In this document: in pieces, positions 7,178 to 14,324 of the stretch
Layout: each line of letters opens with the position of its first letter
Position numbering within the stretch: position 1 is the stretch's first letter
IMG/VR virus record: IMGVR_UViG_3300017989_000265
Location: 1-34,820 of that record
Length of the DNA stretch: 34,820 bases
DNA from: a virus
Reading direction: 5' to 3' (one strand)
Made by a program: the position numbers and the translations under genes
The notes under the pieces: generated by a model
Database searches by the model: none
What the model saw: only the letters and a program-made list of their open reading frames with translations
What the model was told of the DNA's origin: nothing

Positions 7178-7740
7178 GGCAATACGATTTTAACTTTTTT
7201 TCCGGTTTCACCCTCAAGGCGTTTCTTTGCCTCATCAAGTGTCATTTCAATATTGTCCTCAACGATGGTCGCCCATTTGCCGTCTCGGTAAATTTCCCAA
7301 CGATTCATGAGCAACAAATCACTTTCAATGGTGTATTCGAATAAGTTATACGTTCTGAACCCATTAGAAATTTTATCGGGAGTATCGTTATGCCAATAAG
7401 CCACAATAACACTCTCCATCGAATACCCCCTTCTCTCGGCCTCTTTAACAAGGTGCGCTTTGATTTCTTCGGTGGTGGCGTGGCGGAGGTGTTTAGGGCC
7501 CGCGCCATTATTTGCAACACCGTCTTGAAAATCACTATATAGGCATAAATCACCTTTTATCTCTAAAATTTTACGAGGTTCGAGTGGGCGTAAGGGTTTT
7601 TTTCCTATTACCCAATCCCCCACCTTAAACTCCTTTTCAAAGAGTTCCGGCAGTTCTTTCTCAATCATGGCTTGAGTTTCATCGTCCGAAAAGTCGTGTA
7701 GCATTCGGATGAAATCCTCTGATACTTCTATTTTTTTCAT
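7174..7740 (-). CDS. Hypothetical early protein with possible SH3-like N-terminal fold
   Basis: 188 aa. After a short helix, residues 40-85 read like a small beta-barrel (FKVGDWVIGKKP, RKILEIKGDLCLYSD), followed by HLRHATTEEIKAHLVKEAERRGY, a pattern met in Bacteroidota phage proteins. The C-terminal part carries beta strands (WEIYRDGKWATIVED). No enzyme motif. ATG start at 7740, 49 bases after the SSB-like gene. Function unknown. Confidence 0.65.
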   Translation of the reverse strand: MKKIEVSEDFIRMLHDFSDDETQAMIEKELPELFEKEFKVGDWVIGKKPLRPLEPRKILEIKGDLCLYSDFQDGVANNGAGPKHLRHATTEEIKAHLVKEAERRGYSMESVIVAYWHNDTPDKISNGFRTYNLFEYTIESDLLLMNRWEIYRDGKWATIVEDNIEMTLDEAKKRLEGETGKKVKIVLP

Positions 7741-7789
7741 GGTTCAATGTTTTTAAGGCGCGACCATTACAGCCGCCCCGTTGGTTAGT
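7741..7789 (-). terminator. Hairpin-containing spacer after the SSB-like gene
   Basis: Read leftward, the stop is followed by CCAACGGGGCGGC...GTCGCGCC, a GC-rich hairpin (GGCG with CGCC) with only a short AT tail. It contains CCAACGG, the same core as the gene-end octamers further left, though the first base differs. It may reduce read-through or be a degraded palindrome of that set. Confidence 0.3.
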
Positions 7790-8584
7790 TTAGAATGGCA
7801 CATCCTCGCTGTACCCTACGTCAGCAGGGCCTAAATCAATAGTTTCATCCGTGAAAGGGTCTTGCGTTACATTTGCCTGGCGCTTGGCAAATTCCGCCTG
7901 TGCCTCCATGTAATCTGCTTCTTTCGCGTTTTCGGGTTGCGGGTGCAGCGGTGCGTCCTCCCGCACTACTTTGTCGGCAAAATACACCTTAAAATAGCTT
8001 TGAAGGGTTTTGTCAAGGTCTTTGGCGGCGTTGTCCGTTTGGGGTGAAACCTTGCCCATTTTGAATTTAGGAACCTTAAAGGTAATGCTGCCCTTTTTGC
8101 CTTCTACAAAGTCGGTAACTGTTACCGCGCCTTCATATAGGCTGCTGACTTCTTTTTTAAAGTCCATCCAGGCGTTGACCGCTGCACCGGACAATTGAAG
8201 GTTGGCAATTTCGAGTTCATTCGTTTCGGGGTTCTTAACAGCGATATAAACAGACGAGGTAAATTTACCGCCTTCTGCCTTTACGCGATCTTTGATCTCG
8301 GAGTAAAAGCCTTGTGCAATTTGGCCGCCTTTAAATGCCTTTACGGTCATTATCTCTTTTTTGAGGTTGCGCACTTCATTGGAATAGATACCGCTTTCGC
8401 TTGAATCGTTCCATCCTTTGACCGTTGAAAGTTGATCGAGGACAAGGAATGTGAAAGGGAGTTTTACCTCGACATTCTTTTCCTGCATTTTGTCGTAATA
8501 GGTGAAACAGCCGTTTGAGCCGTTCCATTCATAGAACCGCTTTGCAGGGTTCTTTACTTCGTCTACTGGGTTACTTCTTGACAT
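7790..8584 (-). CDS. Single-stranded DNA-binding protein (SSB-like)
   Basis: 264 aa. The protein ends in SEDVPF after an acidic tail (DPFTDETIDLGPADVGYSEDVPF in outline), which matches the acidic tip with a terminal D-x-P-F by which bacterial SSB recruits replication partners. The body (residues 15-190) is beta-rich, consistent with an OB-like domain, but no residue-level family match can be shown here. It probably protects ssDNA during phage replication. It is first in the run driven by P2 at 8621-8687, upstream of initiator and helicase. It is longer than host SSB (about 170 aa). Confidence 0.6.
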   Translation of the reverse strand: MSRSNPVDEVKNPAKRFYEWNGSNGCFTYYDKMQEKNVEVKLPFTFLVLDQLSTVKGWNDSSESGIYSNEVRNLKKEIMTVKAFKGGQIAQGFYSEIKDRVKAEGGKFTSSVYIAVKNPETNELEIANLQLSGAAVNAWMDFKKEVSSLYEGAVTVTDFVEGKKGSITFKVPKFKMGKVSPQTDNAAKDLDKTLQSYFKVYFADKVVREDAPLHPQPENAKEADYMEAQAEFAKRQANVTQDPFTDETIDLGPADVGYSEDVPF

Positions 8585-8620
8585 AGGTATTTAGTTTAAA
8601 TGGTTACTTGTTTAGTGGTG

Positions 8621-8687
8621 CTAATGTACTTCGTTGGGGTATTCCAATGCAAATCTTTTCGACGAAACCCCTTGAAAATTCGACGAA
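8621..8687 (-). promoter_or_regulatory. Leftward promoter with paired TTCGACGAA boxes (P2)
   Basis: Minus strand: -33 TTTG (8650-8653), 21-base spacer, -7 TACATTAG (8621-8628; one change from TAnnTTTG). Boxes TTCGACGAA at 8658-8666 and 8679-8687 are both perfect and 21 bp apart. It should drive the SSB-like gene and those to its left as far as the helicase. Confidence 0.7.
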
Positions 8688-8688
8688 T

Positions 8689-9093
8689 TTAACCGAGCCA
8701 TTCGGTCATATCCCGATCAGCAAGGTAATTGTCAATGATTTCTTTGGTGCGGTCAAAGCCCCAGGAGAATAGCGCCAGATAACCGCGCTCATTCAGATCC
8801 TCAATAGTTGCCTTCTGACCGCGTAAATGCTCGGAGGACTTCAATTTGCCGTCTTTACGGTAGGGGGTGTCTGCTTTAAGCTCGATAAACAGCCCCCTGT
8901 AAACGCCTGCTGGTTCAAAGATAATCAGGTCGGGGCATTTAAAACCATCCTTTTGGATTGCCTTGTTTCGGACAGCCTGCGGAATTGTTAGCCGGACATT
9001 TGCAACGGTGTCAGACATGAATAGCACATCGGGGTGTTGCATTTCGAGCCATTGACAAATTTGCTTTTGCAGGTGGTACTCGCGGTGTTTCAT
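8689..9093 (-). CDS. VRR-NUC-type nuclease
   Basis: 134 aa, the usual size for stand-alone VRR-NUC proteins. It has an N-terminal helix with HLQKQICQWLE, then CPDLIIFEP and GLFIELKAD, which give the PD-(D/E)xK pattern (D, then E-x-K), followed by a helix with RGQKATIEDL. Family members are endonucleases, often acting on branched DNA; here it would process replication or recombination intermediates. The stop lies next to promoter P2. ATG start at 9093. Confidence 0.8.
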   Translation of the reverse strand: MKHREYHLQKQICQWLEMQHPDVLFMSDTVANVRLTIPQAVRNKAIQKDGFKCPDLIIFEPAGVYRGLFIELKADTPYRKDGKLKSSEHLRGQKATIEDLNERGYLALFSWGFDRTKEIIDNYLADRDMTEWLG

Positions 9094-9184
9094 TGCTGTT
9101 ATTGATAAGATGTTTTTCGGACGAAATGTGCGCTTTAAAAGTGTTCGTTATATGTTATTCGTAAAGTGGGGCTATTTTATCCAA

Positions 9185-9618
9185 TGTTAGCACCAATACT
9201 ACCAAGTGCGTATTGATGCCAATTCTCGTCTCTTAATGGAAGCCCTGCCATTTCCGACTAATTGCAAAACAGTTTCCCTGCAACTATCAGAGCAGTAATG
9301 CCTTTGCTTTTGATTTCCTCCGTAGTTAATCCAAAGCTTTTTGCCAATTTTCTGTTCAAAAACAGTTGAGCAAACAGAGCATTCACGAGTTACTATCGGT
9401 TTTTCAACAGGTTCACGCTTAATGTTTATTTGTGTTTCCAAATGCTTAATCTCGTAACCGATTCCAAGTAGTTTTTTATTGGTTGGCAAAAGCTTTTTTC
9501 CAAGCTGTTTTGCAATTGCCAGAAGCTCACCATTGGCATCTAAGTTGTCAGGTATTGTAATGTTTATCTTTTCCATTGTTTTGAAATTTTCGTTATTAAA
9601 TCCGTACTGGTGCTAACA
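9185..9618. repeat. 15-bp inverted repeats flanking the Zn-finger gene
   Basis: TGTTAGCACCAATAC (9185-9199) and GTACTGGTGCTAACA (9604-9618) are inverted copies with 14 of 15 matches. They bracket exactly one gene; the left copy includes the first base of its stop codon. This is the layout of a small mobile unit or of a cassette between two recombination sites. Confidence 0.55.
9199..9576 (-). CDS. Zn-finger protein in an apparent cassette
   Basis: 125 aa. Four cysteines in two pairs, CSVC (about 67-70) and YCSDSC (about 94-98), would bind zinc; around them is WINYGGNQKQRHYC. The N-terminal half is a helical region (LDANGELLAIAKQLGKKL). The arrangement recalls HNH-associated or transposase-type zinc ribbons, but no HNH motif is visible. 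The gene is bracketed by inverted repeats (9185-9199 and 9604-9618), lies between otherwise contiguous early genes, and looks A+T-rich, so it may be a late arrival. ATG start. Confidence 0.6.
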   Translation of the reverse strand: MEKINITIPDNLDANGELLAIAKQLGKKLLPTNKKLLGIGYEIKHLETQINIKREPVEKPIVTRECSVCSTVFEQKIGKKLWINYGGNQKQRHYCSDSCRETVLQLVGNGRASIKRRELASIRTW

Positions 9619-9673
9619 GCACCTAAAACGCCATGCCCTGCGGGACACAGGCGTTTAGCTGCATCCCGTTACC
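9619..9673. repeat. Stem-loop and octamer before the Zn-finger gene
   Basis: CTAAAACGCC (9623-9632) pairs with GGCGTTTAG (9650-9658), leaving one bulged A, around a loop with CCCTGCGGG. GGTAACGG (9666-9673, minus strand) contains the stop codon of the gene at 9669. This combination, an octamer at the gene end followed by a bulged stem, is the same as in the left-end array. Confidence 0.5.
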
Positions 9674-10070
9674 CGCACTCCGCTTCAAAGACATCTTTGC
9701 CGATGAAATCTCTGGCGCACACCTTTGAATGGTCTACCGCTTCAAAGATAGTTTTAAAGCGTTTGTTATCCGCGTGTCCGTCGTAAATGACTGTTTGGCG
9801 AAGTCCATTTCCGCATGGTTGAAACCTGACAGCCTTTGCCGTCCAAAAGCTGCCTGAGGGGTGATAGTCGGGAATTATTTCAATCTTGCCTTTGGTGTTA
9901 TCGCGCCAGCCAATTACCCGCAGGATATGGTCGCTGTCTATCTTATGTTTTGCGGCTATTTGCTTTAGCTTTTCGTGCTTCTTTGCAAAGGTTGTTAGGT
10001 GCTTAGTTCTGCGCAGCGTTTCCGCGCAGGCAGCCGCCACTACTTCGCTTGTCTCTCTTAGTGTTCGCAT
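9669..10070 (-). CDS. Hypothetical early protein
   Basis: 133 aa from ATG 10070, four bases after the previous stop; the in-frame TTG upstream is less likely. It is basic at the N-terminus, with a helix-rich piece (FAKKHEKLKQIAAKHKID) and then beta-prone C-terminal text (GSFWTAKAVRFQPCGNGLRQTVIYDGH). No domain recognised. Confidence 0.6.
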   Translation of the reverse strand: MRTLRETSEVVAAACAETLRRTKHLTTFAKKHEKLKQIAAKHKIDSDHILRVIGWRDNTKGKIEIIPDYHPSGSFWTAKAVRFQPCGNGLRQTVIYDGHADNKRFKTIFEAVDHSKVCARDFIGKDVFEAECG

Positions 10071-10074
10071 CGCT

Positions 10075-10275
10075 TTAAACTTCAAATGGATAATAGCTTT
10101 CGGTTACTTGTCGCCGTTTTGCCTTTAAACGTGAGTGCATAGAGGGCGGCACCTCAACGCCCCTGCTGTTGGCGTAGTTGTCCAAAAGGCGCTCTGCCGT
10201 GTCCACCTGTTGCGGTGTCAGGCAGCTTTTGATGACCTTAAATAGCCAGATAACAGTGTCGGTGTGTGTTCTCAT
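10075..10275 (-). CDS. Hypothetical small early protein
   Basis: 66 aa, helical, with TPQQVDTAERLLDNYANSRG in the middle and a basic end. The ATG overlaps the upstream stop by 4 bases. Not recognised. Confidence 0.6.
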   Translation of the reverse strand: MRTHTDTVIWLFKVIKSCLTPQQVDTAERLLDNYANSRGVEVPPSMHSRLKAKRRQVTESYYPFEV

Positions 10276-10832
10276 TGTTCGTCAATTTTAATTAGTGAAA
10301 CAGCGTTTCTATTTTCAGAATAGTCTTCGTGGAGCTGCCAGCGGTAGCCTTTTTGTGCTACAAGGACTTTCCAATTATCAGGATCATCGTGAATTGAATA
10401 GTGAACTGTGGCAACTCTTTTTCTTTCAGAATCAAATAAATCCTTGTCAAATTTCACCCGATTGTCAATTTCCGGCTTTGATTTGAGTCGTTTTAGTTCG
10501 GCTTTGAGCCTGGCGTTTTCTTCGCGGAGTTCACTTACCAAAGCCTTGTCAAATGTACTTTTCTCGTGCAACTCTTCCCAGCGCAGCGCATCGGGGAGGG
10601 TGAGTTCTTTTTGATGGTCGCGCAGTTTGTGTATATCGGTGTAGCTCTCCGTATTCGCGTAGTCTCGTATGTACTTACCTCCCACGCCTGCATAATAACA
10701 TAAAGGCGGCATCCCCTTCCTTTCAAAAAACGCCTCGACCTCTTTTCGCGGCCATTTATCCGCGTCAATGGCAATTTGGCTTAGTTCAATCTGCTTGAGT
10801 TGTTCGTCGGTGTGTAGTCTTTCTTGTGTCAT
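10272..10832 (-). CDS. Hypothetical early protein with coiled coil
   Basis: 186 aa. Residues about 95-120 (KALVSELREENARLKAELKRLK) form a clear leucine-zipper-like coiled coil, so it is probably dimeric. The C-terminal part (VATVHYSIHDDPDNWKVLVAQKGYRW) is a small beta domain. No DNA-binding motif could be assigned. It overlaps both neighbours by 4 bases. Confidence 0.65.
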   Translation of the reverse strand: MTQERLHTDEQLKQIELSQIAIDADKWPRKEVEAFFERKGMPPLCYYAGVGGKYIRDYANTESYTDIHKLRDHQKELTLPDALRWEELHEKSTFDKALVSELREENARLKAELKRLKSKPEIDNRVKFDKDLFDSERKRVATVHYSIHDDPDNWKVLVAQKGYRWQLHEDYSENRNAVSLIKIDEQ

Positions 10833-10996
10833 TGTTCGTAAGTTAAGGTAAATGATAGGTCAAATTTGTTGGGGTACTTAGGGTAGGTGTCAATCTTCAA
10901 AAGCACCCATCCTTGTTTGTGCATTGTGCGAATAGTGTTATCCACCTCGGTAACGCTGTTGCAGTCCACGTGCGCGGTAATTGTTTTGCTTTCCAT
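10829..10996 (-). CDS. Hypothetical small early protein
   Basis: 55 aa from ATG 10996, directly after the previous stop; an upstream TTG is possible. HVDCNSVTEVDNTIRTMHKQGW then LSFTLTYEQ suggests one helix packed on a small sheet, as in DUF4177-like proteins, but that is only a resemblance. Confidence 0.55.
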   Translation of the reverse strand: MESKTITAHVDCNSVTEVDNTIRTMHKQGWVLLKIDTYPKYPNKFDLSFTLTYEQ

Positions 10997-10997
10997 T

Positions 10998-11255
10998 TTA
11001 GTCGTTGTTTTTGTCAATGATTAGCTGTTTCAATTCGTCGAGCAGGCCAATTTCAGAAAAGAAATGGTAAAGGTCGATGTTGTAAAAGTCGCCTTCAACA
11101 TCCATCACGCGTATCTCCTCAATTTCCACATCGGGAGGGCTGCCAGGGTGTCCAGGGTCGCCGTTGGGGAGCGTCCATTGCATTTCCTCTCCTGCAAAGT
11201 ACTGATAATCGACTTGCAGTTCAAGTTCTTTAAAGGTGAGTTCTGTTGTGTTCAT
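10998..11255 (-). CDS. First gene of the leftward early operon, unknown function
   Basis: 85 aa from ATG 11255; the open frame extends to a GTG at 11300, but that codon is next to the -33 box of P1 and upstream of the transcript start. The pattern LPNGDPGHPGSPPDVEIEEIRV with a C-terminal helix (LLDELKQLI) is met in small Bacteroidota phage proteins. It should be the earliest expressed gene. Function unknown. Confidence 0.65.
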   Translation of the reverse strand: MNTTELTFKELELQVDYQYFAGEEMQWTLPNGDPGHPGSPPDVEIEEIRVMDVEGDFYNIDLYHFFSEIGLLDELKQLIIDKNND

Positions 11256-11274
11256 GGGTTTGGTTTTGTTGACA

Positions 11275-11341
11275 CAATGATACGCTTTTACCCCAATCAC
11301 TTCAAAATCTTTTCGACGAATCCCCTAAAATATTCGACGAA
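11275..11341 (-). promoter_or_regulatory. Leftward promoter with paired TTCGACGAA boxes (P1)
   Basis: Minus strand: -33 TTTG (11303-11306), 20-base spacer, -7 TATCATTG (11275-11282; one change from TAnnTTTG). TTCGACGAA boxes at 11312-11320 and 11333-11341, both perfect, 21 bp apart. The spacer and flanks (AAAGATTTTGAAGTGATTG) are shared in part with P3. It starts the early operon. Confidence 0.7.
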
Positions 11342-11383
11342 AAAAAATTTTGGTTGGTGCCGCGCGGGTATGGGTGAATGAAT

Positions 11384-11391
11384 TAACTTTG
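11384..11391 (+). promoter_or_regulatory. Rightward -7 box TAACTTTG
   Basis: A perfect TAnnTTTG box on the plus strand, with only a poorly spaced TTG (11354-11356) as -33. Transcription would start near 11398 and meet the terminator at 11484-11507, giving a transcript of about 115 bases. It is divergent from P1. Confidence 0.4.
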
Positions 11392-11396
11392 TCGGC

Positions 11397-11525
11397 ATGG
11401 GGAAAGTTACTAAAAGCATTCAAAAGTATTTCGCGGCAACGGCTGCGACTGTTTCTGCTTTCTCCATATCCGAAACATACTTAACCCCTGCCGTATTCGG
11501 TGGGGGTTTTGTGTTTTATGGGTAG
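11397..11525 (+). CDS. Possible 42-aa peptide in a short transcription unit
   Basis: ATG 11397 to TAG 11523-11525, beginning MGKVTKSIQKYF followed by an alanine/serine-rich hydrophobic part and GGGFVFYG. The ATG is only 6 bases past the -7 box, so it could be read only from a leaderless RNA; the terminator hairpin lies inside the frame. The unit may instead be a small RNA. Confidence 0.25.
   Translation: MGKVTKSIQKYFAATAATVSAFSISETYLTPAVFGGGFVFYG
11484..11512 (+). terminator. Rho-independent-type terminator
   Basis: ACCCCTGCCG (11484-11493) pairs with CGGTGGGGGT (11498-11507) around loop TATT, 10 pairs including two G-T, followed by TTTGTGTTTT. Confidence 0.6.
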
Positions 11526-12058
11526 AAGCATTCGTTGGGGGAGGGGATTAAAAGACAGTTGCCCCAACGTCTTAAAAAGACCTACAACGGGATGCCTGCA
11601 AGGTCAGCGTCAGCATAAAGGGAAAAGACGTAAGACAGGCACGGGGGCCGCATAACCCTGGTACAGTTGTTCCCAGACCGAAGATCAGCGGTGATACTTC
11701 GGGATTCAATCCGACGGGATGGCTCCGACGAGCAGAACCTAAGTCGGGAGAAAGATGCTGAACCACACCCTTTTTTTAGGGCTGGTATTAGGATATTCGC
11801 ATTCTTTCTCTCCTCAAGGAATCACCAACAAGCAGTAACACTACTAACAACAACTAATAAGCAGGTAGTGAGCAAAAAAAACAAACCCCTCCCGGCATGA
11901 TACCGAAAGGGGGCTGCTAACCAAACAATGAAAAAACATGAACCTGCGCAAGGTACAAAATTTGCCGCAACCATGTTTGATGAAATTCGTATATTTGGCT
12001 AAGGTTTATTTCAAACTAATCTTTTAGTTAACTAATTTAAACTTATTCTAAATAACAA
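11526..12058. other. Non-coding divergence region with strong hairpins (candidate cos/pac or structured RNA)
   Basis: No convincing gene in 533 bases. Hairpins on the plus strand include CGTTGGGG/CCCCAACG (11533-11540 with 11562-11569), TGCCTG/CAGGCA (11593-11598 with 11636-11641), CCGAAG-ATCA-GCGG-TGAT-a-CTTCGG (11678-11702), and CTCCGAC/GTCGGGAG (11723-11750). CAGCAT (11611-11616) could pair with ATGCTG (11755-11760). A further hairpin (CCCCT/AGGGG, 11886-11912) follows. A perfect -7 box TATATTTG is at 11990-11997. The position just before the small terminase gene is where cos or pac sites often lie. A short 24-codon frame (11928-12002) is probably not a gene. Confidence 0.5.
11990..11997 (+). 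promoter_or_regulatory. Late-operon -7 box TATATTTG
   Basis: A perfect TAnnTTTG 61 bases before the small terminase start. TTTG at 11961-11964 is the best -33, with a long 25-base spacer, so the match is imperfect. It may drive the rightward late genes. Confidence 0.45.
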
Positions 12059-12334
12059 GTGGCAGACGGGAGAAAAAATAACAAAGGTAAAAAGGGCAAC
12101 AGGGGAGGTAGACCATCTAAAGCCGAAGAACAAAAACTCATTGAGAAGTTAACCCCTTTAGAGCCTAAAGCGCACCAAGCCCTAAAGAATGCTATTGCAG
12201 CGGAAGAACAATGGGCGGTGAAACTTTTCTTTGAATATATGTACGGAAAGCCCCGACAGCAGCACGATGTTACAACAGGCGGCCAACCATTCCCAACCCC
12301 AATGATTATCGCGCCATCAATGGACGATGAATGA
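12059..12334 (+). CDS. Small terminase subunit
   Basis: 91 aa, from a GTG start. It has a basic, glycine-rich start (DGRKNNKGKKGNRGGRPSKAEEQKLIEKL), then EPKAHQALKNAIAAEEQWAVKLFFEYMYGKPRQQHDV, the typical helical core and tail of small terminases. It binds the packaging site and loads the large subunit. It overlaps the large subunit gene by 8 bases. It is on the short side for the family, and the start is uncertain because no in-frame ATG lies upstream. Confidence 0.75.
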   Translation: MADGRKNNKGKKGNRGGRPSKAEEQKLIEKLTPLEPKAHQALKNAIAAEEQWAVKLFFEYMYGKPRQQHDVTTGGQPFPTPMIIAPSMDDE

Positions 12335-13661
12335 GAATGCAATTCGGCTGTCTAAAAAGCAATGGCAGGCGTGGAATGCCCTTGAAAAGCCACACGTTGC
12401 GGAAGTCTTTGCCGGAGGTGGTGCAGGTGGGGGTAAATCCTACTTAGGCTGTCTTAGGCAGATATACCGAAGAACAACATACGCAGACACGCGCGGCTTT
12501 ATTGGTCGTGAAAGTTATACCGCCCTGCGGGACTCCACAATGAAGACATACTTTGCACTACTCGCAAAGATGGGATATGTGTCTGATGTTCACTATAAGT
12601 ACAACGCGCAAGAACACACCATTTATTTCAACAACGGCAGCGAACAGCACTTTAGGCACATGGCATGGCAGCCGTCCGACCCCGATTACAATAGATTTGG
12701 CTCAACAGAGTACACCGATGGCTTTGTCGATGAAGCGCCAGAAGTAGATGAACGCGCCTGCCAGGTGTTATTATCCCGGATGCGTTACAACCACCAAAAG
12801 CATGGCATCACAAAGGAACTGCTTTACACGGGCAATCCTGGGGAGAATTGGGTGAAGTATGCCTTTGTAATGGATGACCAGAATAGGCTTCTTGCTTTGC
12901 CACAACACCGCGAAAGGGTGCTATTTACCATATTTGACAACCCTGATGAGGAGTTGCGCGAATCATACCGCCAAACGCTTGAGCTGTTAGACGACTATGA
13001 CAAACAGCGTCTATTGTACGGTGATTGGACGGTGAACCCCAACATCGAACGCCCATTCGCATTTGCCTTTGAAGAAAGTAAGCACGTGTCAGCAGATGCC
13101 ATACAACGAGAAAACCTACCTATCAAAGTTAGTGTAGACTTCAACAGGCAGCCGTTCACCTGCATAATTGCGCACCTGTGGACTGACGAGCAAAGCCCAC
13201 ACCTGCACATCTTTAAAGAGATTGCCGTTGACAATGGCAGCATTGAAGAAATGGCCAGAAGGATTAAGGCAGTAGTGCAAAACCTTTTCAGCATTGAACT
13301 TACAGGTGATGCGATGGGGAACAATAAAACCGTCAAGGTGCGCGAAAGCGACAACAACACCATGTTTAGCGCGCTAAGGGATGCTTTGGGGATAACCGAA
13401 AAGCAGGTGCGTGTGGTGCGCAACCCATTCCACGTTGAAAGCAGGGAGCAATACAATTTAATGCTTGCAAGGCACCCTGACTTTAAAATACACCCATCCT
13501 GCACGGGGTTAATTCGAGATCACAAAATTGTTGAGGTTGACGAACATGGAAAGATTAAGAAGTCAGACCGCTCGCAGATAGCACAGCAGGCAGACTTCTT
13601 AGATTGTTCCCGCTATCTTTGCAACACCTTCTTAGCAAAGTACATCAACACGCTTAGGTAA
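12327..13661 (+). CDS. Large terminase subunit
   Basis: 444 aa. Walker A GGGAGGGKS at 30-38 and Walker B GFVDEAPE at 132-139 with its catalytic Glu give the packaging ATPase. The nuclease half has SVDFNRQP (about 270), LTGDAMGN (about 330) and a final ADFLDCSRY (about 425), the acidic residues of the RNase H-like fold. It pumps DNA into the prohead and cuts it. The family length is typical. It overlaps the small subunit gene by 8 bases. Confidence 0.95.
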   Translation: MNENAIRLSKKQWQAWNALEKPHVAEVFAGGGAGGGKSYLGCLRQIYRRTTYADTRGFIGRESYTALRDSTMKTYFALLAKMGYVSDVHYKYNAQEHTIYFNNGSEQHFRHMAWQPSDPDYNRFGSTEYTDGFVDEAPEVDERACQVLLSRMRYNHQKHGITKELLYTGNPGENWVKYAFVMDDQNRLLALPQHRERVLFTIFDNPDEELRESYRQTLELLDDYDKQRLLYGDWTVNPNIERPFAFAFEESKHVSADAIQRENLPIKVSVDFNRQPFTCIIAHLWTDEQSPHLHIFKEIAVDNGSIEEMARRIKAVVQNLFSIELTGDAMGNNKTVKVRESDNNTMFSALRDALGITEKQVRVVRNPFHVESREQYNLMLARHPDFKIHPSCTGLIRDHKIVEVDEHGKIKKSDRSQIAQQADFLDCSRYLCNTFLAKYINTLR

Positions 13662-13685
13662 CAGATAATTTACTAATTTAGACGC

Positions 13686-14324
13686 ATGGAGTTTCACCTG
13701 TCAATGACCACGTGCCCCCGAAAGGAAAGCACAATAGTTAGGTCAATTGAATCCCTGTGGGAGTCTGGTTACGATGGAACCATTTCGGTGCATGACGACG
13801 AAGACAAGTCACTCGGTTGCTTTAGGAACTTTCACAAGGCACTCACCGCAGCGATAGATTCGGGTGCAGACATTGTAGGGCAAATCCCTGACGATATGCT
13901 ATTTCAAAATGGATGGCAAAAGGATGTAGAAAAGCACTTGAAAGGCGACCTAATCGGCTACCTCGCGCTGTATGTCCCAAAGGGATTGGGTGAAAGGTAC
14001 AAATTCACAAAGGGGATCAACGAAATTAACGGCGGTTGGGCATCGAGTTGGGGAGGGTGCTACCTAATGCCCCGCGAAAGCGCAAAGCAACTTGTTAGCC
14101 ACACCTTCTACCAACGCCACCTGCACAACGACTTTTCGCGCGATGAACAGCGGAAGTTATACAACTATGCCCCCAACAAACGCATTGACCATGTTGTGCC
14201 ACACGTAATGCATACGCTTGGCCTTAAACAGCTTTATTATGTGCCTTCAGTATGCGAACATATTGGAATGAAAAGTACAATAGGCCATAAACACACGGAT
14301 GCCGAAACAGCATACCGACCATGA
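13686..14324 (+). CDS. Glycosyltransferase-like protein
   Basis: 212 aa. The N-terminal strand-helix pattern (MEFHLSMTTCPRKESTIVRSIESL, then GTISVHDDED, GCFRNFHKAL and DIVGQIPDDMLFQNGW) fits a GT-A glycosyltransferase fold. D69-D70 in the IPDDMLF segment could be the nucleotide-sugar/metal site. The C-terminal part carries conserved-looking histidines. It would transfer a sugar to a virion or host acceptor. It starts 24 bases after the terminase and ends in a 4-base overlap (ATGA) with the ATP-grasp gene. Confidence 0.6.
   Translation: MEFHLSMTTCPRKESTIVRSIESLWESGYDGTISVHDDEDKSLGCFRNFHKALTAAIDSGADIVGQIPDDMLFQNGWQKDVEKHLKGDLIGYLALYVPKGLGERYKFTKGINEINGGWASSWGGCYLMPRESAKQLVSHTFYQRHLHNDFSRDEQRKLYNYAPNKRIDHVVPHVMHTLGLKQLYYVPSVCEHIGMKSTIGHKHTDAETAYRP

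Noticed and set aside
9110-9125. TTTTTCGGACGAAAT as a fourth regulatory box
   Set aside because: Has an extra base inside the core, no partner at 21 bp and no promoter beside it.
11572-11766. 64-aa minus-strand frame in the terminase upstream region
   Set aside because: It runs across the hairpins, has no coupling, and its composition looks like translated structured DNA.
11600-11780. tmRNA or group I intron
   Set aside because: GGGATTCAATCC briefly resembles a T-loop, but no acceptor stem, CCA end or intron core was found.
11667-11900. 77-aa plus-strand frame in the same region
   Set aside because: It spans hairpin arms and a poly-A region, and is not protein-like.
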